DNA of 27,361 bases from positions 1 through 27,361 of the IMG/VR virus record IMGVR_UViG_3300042549_001025, one strand, 5' to 3'. Position numbers and translations under genes: made by a program. This document shows positions 23,902 through 27,361 of the stretch, piece after piece. Below the pieces are notes generated by a model. The model searched no databases and was not told where the DNA came from. It saw nothing but the letters and a program-made list of their open reading frames with translations. Position 1 is the first letter of the stretch, and each line of letters begins with the position of its first letter. Source of the DNA: a virus.

Positions 23902-23933
23902 GAAAAAGTGGCCGGGTAGCTGCCTACCCGGCC
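23902..23933 (-). terminator. Intrinsic terminator after the HNH gene
   Basis: On the minus strand GGCCGGGTAG, a 4-base loop and CTACCCGGCC form a perfect 10-bp stem, followed after AC by five T. It lies 54 bases past the HNH stop and 30 bases before the helicase ATG. It would reduce expression of downstream genes from the polymerase-side transcript. Bases 23934-23987 hold no convincing gene. Confidence 0.75.
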
Positions 23934-23987
23934 GAATCCTTAGGAGAAACACATCATGCCAGACTGCTCCGGCACGGAAATCGTATC

Positions 23988-24272
23988 TTATTTCTTGCGC
24001 TCGCGCTTGGAAATCTGTGACTTCATGGCACCTGTTTTGGTGCGCGCAAAGCTCGTGTTCTCAGACTGCGGCGAAGCTCGCAGGTTGCTCAGCTTGGACG
24101 TGCCGCCCTTGGACATGGCCTTCTTGTGGTCCACATCCACAGTCGAAGGCAGGTCGCCATTGGCCTTCTCGTAGGCACGCCGCGCCTTGTGTCGCTCGGA
24201 CTGGGCCTTGAGCTGGGCGGGGGTGCCTTGGTAGTTTTTGTACTCGGCAGCGTAATCGCGTGGTTTAGCCAT
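23988..24272 (-). CDS. HNH endonuclease-like protein
   Basis: This 94-residue protein has its start set at ATG 24272 (MAKPRDYAAEYKNYQG), because a longer frame reaching to 24518 runs antisense-like through the nuclease gene and its extra sequence is not protein-like. Basic helices (residues 20-37) precede the HNH core VDVDHKKAMSKGG (45-57; D48-H49 as the metal/catalytic pair), LSNLRA with the central Asn (N63) and SPQSENTSF with the final Asn (N72). The tail is very basic (SKRERKK). It overlaps the nuclease gene by eight bases. Such small HNH proteins may be homing-type nucleases or help packaging or recombination; which applies here is unclear. Confidence 0.8.
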   Translation of the reverse strand: MAKPRDYAAEYKNYQGTPAQLKAQSERHKARRAYEKANGDLPSTVDVDHKKAMSKGGTSKLSNLRASPQSENTSFARTKTGAMKSQISKRERKK

Positions 24273-24927
24273 GATGGTACTCACATGAAGAGACAGGGCA
24301 GAATTTGCAAAGGGCTGAACTGCGGGGGTTCCACACATCCACGTCAACGGCCTTCTCGATAGCCCCGGCTCTGCCTGCCCACTTGGACAGAATCTCGGGG
24401 AGCTGAGCACGAGTGTACTCAGACTTGATGATGTCGCCAACCACCACGAACAGCAAGGCGCCCTTGACCTTCTCGACTGTTGGGTGATGCAGCATGACCA
24501 TTGCAGCCATGAGTTCAAGCTGCGCGGTGTCGGCGTATCGGCTGGACTTGCCGGTCTTGTAGTCGGCTACGCGGGCTGTCTTGCCTGACCTGCTGATGGC
24601 GAGGTAGTCGGGGATGCCCCGGAACCATACATCCTTGTCAAAAAAGCCACACGGGCTAAAGTCAACTCGGATCGCCATACGGTCCTCGCACCGGATTTCA
24701 CCGTCATGTGCGGCAAGGGGCTCAACAAAGTGTGCGAACTGTGCGAACTGCTCGGGTAGCGGGGTGCCGTCTTTGATGTAGTCTTCAAAGGCTTTGTGTA
24801 CTGCTGTTCCATAAAGGGTTGCTTGGGTGTCTTGTGACTTGAATTTTTTGAGGATACGAACTTCGTGATAACGACGGGCGCAGCCCTCGTAGTCTTTGAC
24901 GGACGAATAGGAATGTGCGAGTGCCAT
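24265..24927 (-). CDS. Cas4/RecB-like PD-(D/E)XK nuclease with Fe-S cysteines
   Basis: The start is set at ATG 24927 (220 residues, MALAHSYSSVKDYEGC), since this is the usual N-terminus of the family; an ATG at 24993 would add a poorly protein-like stretch. No good ribosome-binding site precedes either. Motifs seen are YGTAVHKAFEDY (H44), RGIPDYLAI (D107), VADYKTGKS (D122, K124) and TAQLELMA (Q136), the RecB-family nuclease order. C16 with C207, C210 and C215 (LCKFCPVSSC) forms the four-cysteine set that holds a [4Fe-4S] cluster in Cas4/AddB-type enzymes. It probably resects DNA ends in replication or recombination with the SNF2 helicase and polymerase encoded nearby. Confidence 0.85.
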   Translation of the reverse strand: MALAHSYSSVKDYEGCARRYHEVRILKKFKSQDTQATLYGTAVHKAFEDYIKDGTPLPEQFAQFAHFVEPLAAHDGEIRCEDRMAIRVDFSPCGFFDKDVWFRGIPDYLAISRSGKTARVADYKTGKSSRYADTAQLELMAAMVMLHHPTVEKVKGALLFVVVGDIIKSEYTRAQLPEILSKWAGRAGAIEKAVDVDVWNPRSSALCKFCPVSSCEYHHG

Positions 24928-24961
24928 AGAAATGAACCGGAGGTTTGTTTGGACCCCCAGT

Positions 24962-25411
24962 TTACCAGCGTCGGAGCGGCTTGCGGAGCGCATACAGCTC
25001 GGGGCATCTTAAAGGGTGGCTTAATTTTCGCAGGGCAGAGAGTTCGATCTGGCGGATGCGCTCACGAGTTACGTTGAATTGGTAACCCACTTCCTCCAGT
25101 GTCATCTCTTCGCAGCCCACCCCAAACCGCATGCACACGACCTTAGCTTCTCGGGGAGTTAGCAGCTCGTCAAACACTTTTGCAATCAACGCGGCCAGCT
25201 CGCGCTTAAACACCATATCGTCTAAGTCCACTTCCACTGGCTCTGGCTCCCATACCGGCAGCTCGGGCAAGTCCGTGTCTTTGGGGTAGCCCTCGTAGTA
25301 GTAGGCCTTGCGCAAGGGCCAACTGGCCCCCGCCAGCGTGCCATATGGGAGGGTGTCCCCGGTGTTCACACGGCCGTAACGCGGGTCTCGTTTTTCGTCA
25401 GCAGTCGCCAT
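24962..25411 (-). CDS. Stand-alone sigma-70 region 4 protein
   Basis: This 149-residue protein starts at ATG 25411, chosen for GGGAG six bases upstream; ATG 25435 would increase the overlap with the polymerase gene. Residues 1-65 are a Pro/Tyr-rich, weakly ordered region. Residues 84-137 match sigma70 region 4: [16 protein letters not shown] (4.1) and [20 protein letters not shown] (4.2), then [11 protein letters not shown]. The [10 protein letters not shown] recognition helix is identical to that of RpoD, with the residues that read the -35 element and contact activators. Regions 1 to 3 are absent, so it cannot be a full sigma factor. It may compete with or adapt host RNA polymerase at phage promoters. 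It overlaps the polymerase gene by 14 bases. Confidence 0.85.
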   Translation of the reverse strand: MATADEKRDPRYGRVNTGDTLPYGTLAGASWPLRKAYYYEGYPKDTDLPELPVWEPEPVEVDLDDMVFKRELAALIAKVFDELLTPREAKVVCMRFGVGCEEMTLEEVGYQFNVTRERIRQIELSALRKLSHPLRCPELYALRKPLRRW

Positions 25412-27287
25412 AGCTCGCTCCCACACCAGATTCACATGCCAGAGGCAAGCCCACTGCCCATTTGGGGTTCCAGCTCATGCACTCCTCCAGATAGGCTTGG
25501 GCCTCGGGGGCTTCTTCCTTCTTGGCAATGATCGCCACGGCGTCATGCACCGTCAGCACGACCTTGTACCGCTTGGACACGCGCAGCATCTGCTCAGCCA
25601 CAACCTGACGGGCCACAGCTTGGCAGATGTTCTCCACGACCTTCCCGCCGTAGATGCGGACAGGCAGACCCTTGGAGTAATAGACCAGCTCTCGCTTGCC
25701 AGTCTCCTCGTTGCTGATCGCGCGCAGGCCGGGGTACTGGATGTGCAGACCATTCGGCAGTGTCAAACCCTTGCCGGGGATGGCCTTAATCAAACCGATC
25801 GCATCGACCTGCATGGACTGGCCCAAGGTCAGCGCCGTGAGCGCCTCGCCCGCGTTGCGCCAGAAGTCGGCGATTTTGTAGGACGCGCTACGGTACGTGT
25901 CAATAATCCGCTTGGCTTCCTCAAGCGTAACTTCAACGCCCGCTTGGGTTTTAAGGAACAGTTGTAGCTTGACGTGGCCGACGCCGTAACCAGCTCCAAG
26001 AACAACAGTCTTGCCAACCTGACGCTGTGTCTTGTCGACGCCGTCAAGCGCGATACCGTAAATTTTCGTCGCCATGAGTTTGTATACATCTTGCTTGTCC
26101 CTAAACGCTTGTACCAAATCATCCTGCCCAGCCAGCCACGCCAGCACCCGCGCTTCGATCTGCGCGGAGTCACAGTCGATCACCACGTACCCATCAGGGG
26201 CCATGATGGCTTTCTTGATCTTGCCAGCGTTCGAGCCGCGTGACGGCAGGTTCTGCAGGTTTACAGAGTCTTGGCCAGACCAACGACCAGAATGAGCACC
26301 GTAGTAACGCAAAGGAACCGGAAACTTGCCGCGAGTAGCCATCCCAATAAAACGCTGCGTACGAGTTTCCTCCAGTGTGGTTTTATTCCCGAGTCGGGCA
26401 GCCACCAGTGCTTGAACTCTTTCATCTTCGTGCTCTTCCAGCGCCTTGAACGCTTCGTCAGTTTTGGCAAATGCCCATGCCGTCTTCTTGGTGGCGGGGC
26501 TGACCTTGGTTGGGGGCGATACGCCCAGTGACTGCAGGGCCAACGCGAACTTGTCGTTAGACATGAGCAGCTTCTTGATGCCGTCCATACCCTCGGTGTA
26601 GATCGCATGCACGTAGTCCGGGTCTGCGTCTTTTAGCATGTTGTCCCGCACGGTTTCGAGCAGGGCCAGCTTGTTCTCCTTGACGGCTTCCAAGTGGTCC
26701 CGCAGCTTCGCAGGGTCCAGCTCCAGCACAGGCTCGATGAACATGCGCAGTGTCAGGTCGATCAGCTTCAGTTCCTGTTTAGGGAAACCCATGCCCATGT
26801 ACTTCATGAAGATGTCGTAGGTCAGCTCCACGTCGTTGATACAGTACGCGGCGTACCGTGCCAACTCTGCGTCGTAGAAGTCAGCGTAGCGTTTGCCGAT
26901 GGCGTTCAGCACTTCTTCGCCCTTGACACCCACACCCATGCGTTCGGCTTGCGCCTTGAGGCTGTGTGCCTTGTCGTGCGGGTACAGAGCACGCGACATG
27001 CCCAGTGTGTCTGCCCACACCTGCGGCTTGACGCCGTACCGCCAGTCGAGGATTGCACCATCGAACGCAGTGTTCTGGCACACAACCATCGCATCAGACC
27101 AATCGAATGACTTGAGGACCGCCTCGCACTCAGGCTTGGGCACCCACTGGGTGGGGCCGGCGTTGGTCTTGATGGCAAAACCAATCAACTCGAACTGCGG
27201 CGAACGCACGTAGTCCTCAGTGGTGATCTTGCTCAGGCTGTACTCGCGGTCGTAGTACGTCTCCGCATCGAACGTGACAATTTTCAT
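25398..27287 (-). CDS. DNA polymerase, family A, with 3'-5' exonuclease
   Basis: The protein has 629 residues. The exonuclease domain shows TFDAET (D7, E9), [10 protein letters not shown] (D76) and [11 protein letters not shown] (D152), so proofreading should be active. Polymerase motif A is DSAQIEAR (D373, E378; usual form DYSQIELR). Motif B is R422-xxx-K426-xxx-L430-xxx-Y434, so the position equal to E. coli F762 is Leu. Motif C is TVHDAVAI, with D582 kept but Ala583 in place of the usual Glu. [15 protein letters not shown] (335-348) is typical of the family. It replicates the phage genome with PrimPol and the SSB-like protein. ATG 27287 overlaps an upstream stop as ATGA. Confidence 0.95.
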   Translation of the reverse strand: MKIVTFDAETYYDREYSLSKITTEDYVRSPQFELIGFAIKTNAGPTQWVPKPECEAVLKSFDWSDAMVVCQNTAFDGAILDWRYGVKPQVWADTLGMSRALYPHDKAHSLKAQAERMGVGVKGEEVLNAIGKRYADFYDAELARYAAYCINDVELTYDIFMKYMGMGFPKQELKLIDLTLRMFIEPVLELDPAKLRDHLEAVKENKLALLETVRDNMLKDADPDYVHAIYTEGMDGIKKLLMSNDKFALALQSLGVSPPTKVSPATKKTAWAFAKTDEAFKALEEHEDERVQALVAARLGNKTTLEETRTQRFIGMATRGKFPVPLRYYGAHSGRWSGQDSVNLQNLPSRGSNAGKIKKAIMAPDGYVVIDCDSAQIEARVLAWLAGQDDLVQAFRDKQDVYKLMATKIYGIALDGVDKTQRQVGKTVVLGAGYGVGHVKLQLFLKTQAGVEVTLEEAKRIIDTYRSASYKIADFWRNAGEALTALTLGQSMQVDAIGLIKAIPGKGLTLPNGLHIQYPGLRAISNEETGKRELVYYSKGLPVRIYGGKVVENICQAVARQVVAEQMLRVSKRYKVVLTVHDAVAIIAKKEEAPEAQAYLEECMSWNPKWAVGLPLACESGVGASYGDC

Positions 27288-27361
27288 AGGAAGCTTTGGA
27301 ACGGTTTTGTGTTGCGCTGCGCGTATTCGTAATCTTGTGCACGTCGCTGCTCCAACCTGTA
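27284..27361 (-). CDS. C-terminal end of an unknown gene, cut by the window
   Basis: On the minus strand an open frame enters from the window edge and reads 25 residues (Y-R-L-E-Q-R-R-A-Q-D-Y-E-Y-A-Q-R then NTKPFQSFL) to a TGA that overlaps the polymerase ATG as ATGA. The polar, basic sequence and the tight overlap suggest the end of a real gene in the same operon. Nothing can be said about its function. Confidence 0.5.
   Translation of the reverse strand, partial: YRLEQRRAQDYEYAQRNTKPFQSFL

Noticed and set aside
23956-24174. Plus-strand ATG with AGGAG ten bases upstream, opposite the HNH gene
   Set aside because: The frame is antisense to conserved HNH residues, spacing is long and the product is not protein-like. 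The SD is probably chance.

Overview
The window is a piece of a tailed double-stranded DNA phage genome, most likely a short-tailed (podovirus-like) phage of aquatic type. This rests on gene content and on family recognition from memory; no search was run. No host genes, tRNAs, rRNAs, insertion sequences or CRISPR arrays were seen. GC content is moderately high and genes are packed with ATGA/GTGA overlaps. The host cannot be named from the sequence. A Gram-negative host is plausible, given the holin/endolysin set and the good match of one promoter and the ribosome-binding sites to the proteobacterial consensus.

The layout is two converging blocks. The plus-strand block (1-17598) is late/virion and lysis: a partial tail fibre gene, a glycine-rich adhesin-like tail protein, a lysis cassette (two single-span membrane proteins, a GTA-type holin and a GH19 endolysin), a large tail protein, a beta-rich virion protein, then Ala/Gly-rich and coiled-coil virion (probably ejection) proteins and a 2093-residue polyvalent protein with a zincin HELGH motif. 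Terminase, portal and capsid genes are not in the window and presumably lie upstream. The minus-strand block (27361 down to 17592) is DNA replication and regulation: family A DNA polymerase, a stand-alone sigma region 4 protein, a Cas4/RecB-like Fe-S nuclease, an HNH protein, an SNF2-type helicase, a Gp157-like coiled-coil protein, an SSB-like protein with an acidic tail, an HTH regulator, a PrimPol-helicase and a small unknown protein. The blocks meet tail to tail with a 7-base overlap.

The replication block appears to be cut into transcription units. A near-consensus sigma70 promoter (TTGACG-16-TATAAT) sits in front of the Gp157/SSB/HTH genes, and a strong intrinsic terminator follows the HTH gene directly before the PrimPol gene. 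A second terminator separates the HNH gene from the helicase. Together with the phage sigma-4 protein and the HTH protein, this suggests real transcriptional control of replication genes.

The most unusual observation is a nested gene at 12968-13204 inside the 2093-residue reading frame. It has a perfect AAGGAGG six bases before a GTG start and encodes 78 residues. By hand count about 87% of its codons end in G or C, while the host frame over the same bases falls to about 39%. The host protein there is only a Pro/Ala/Glu linker. This is the composition expected if the nested frame, not the annotated one, is the frame under selection. A second pattern of interest is a doublet motif of the type A-polar-G-G shared by three consecutive virion proteins.
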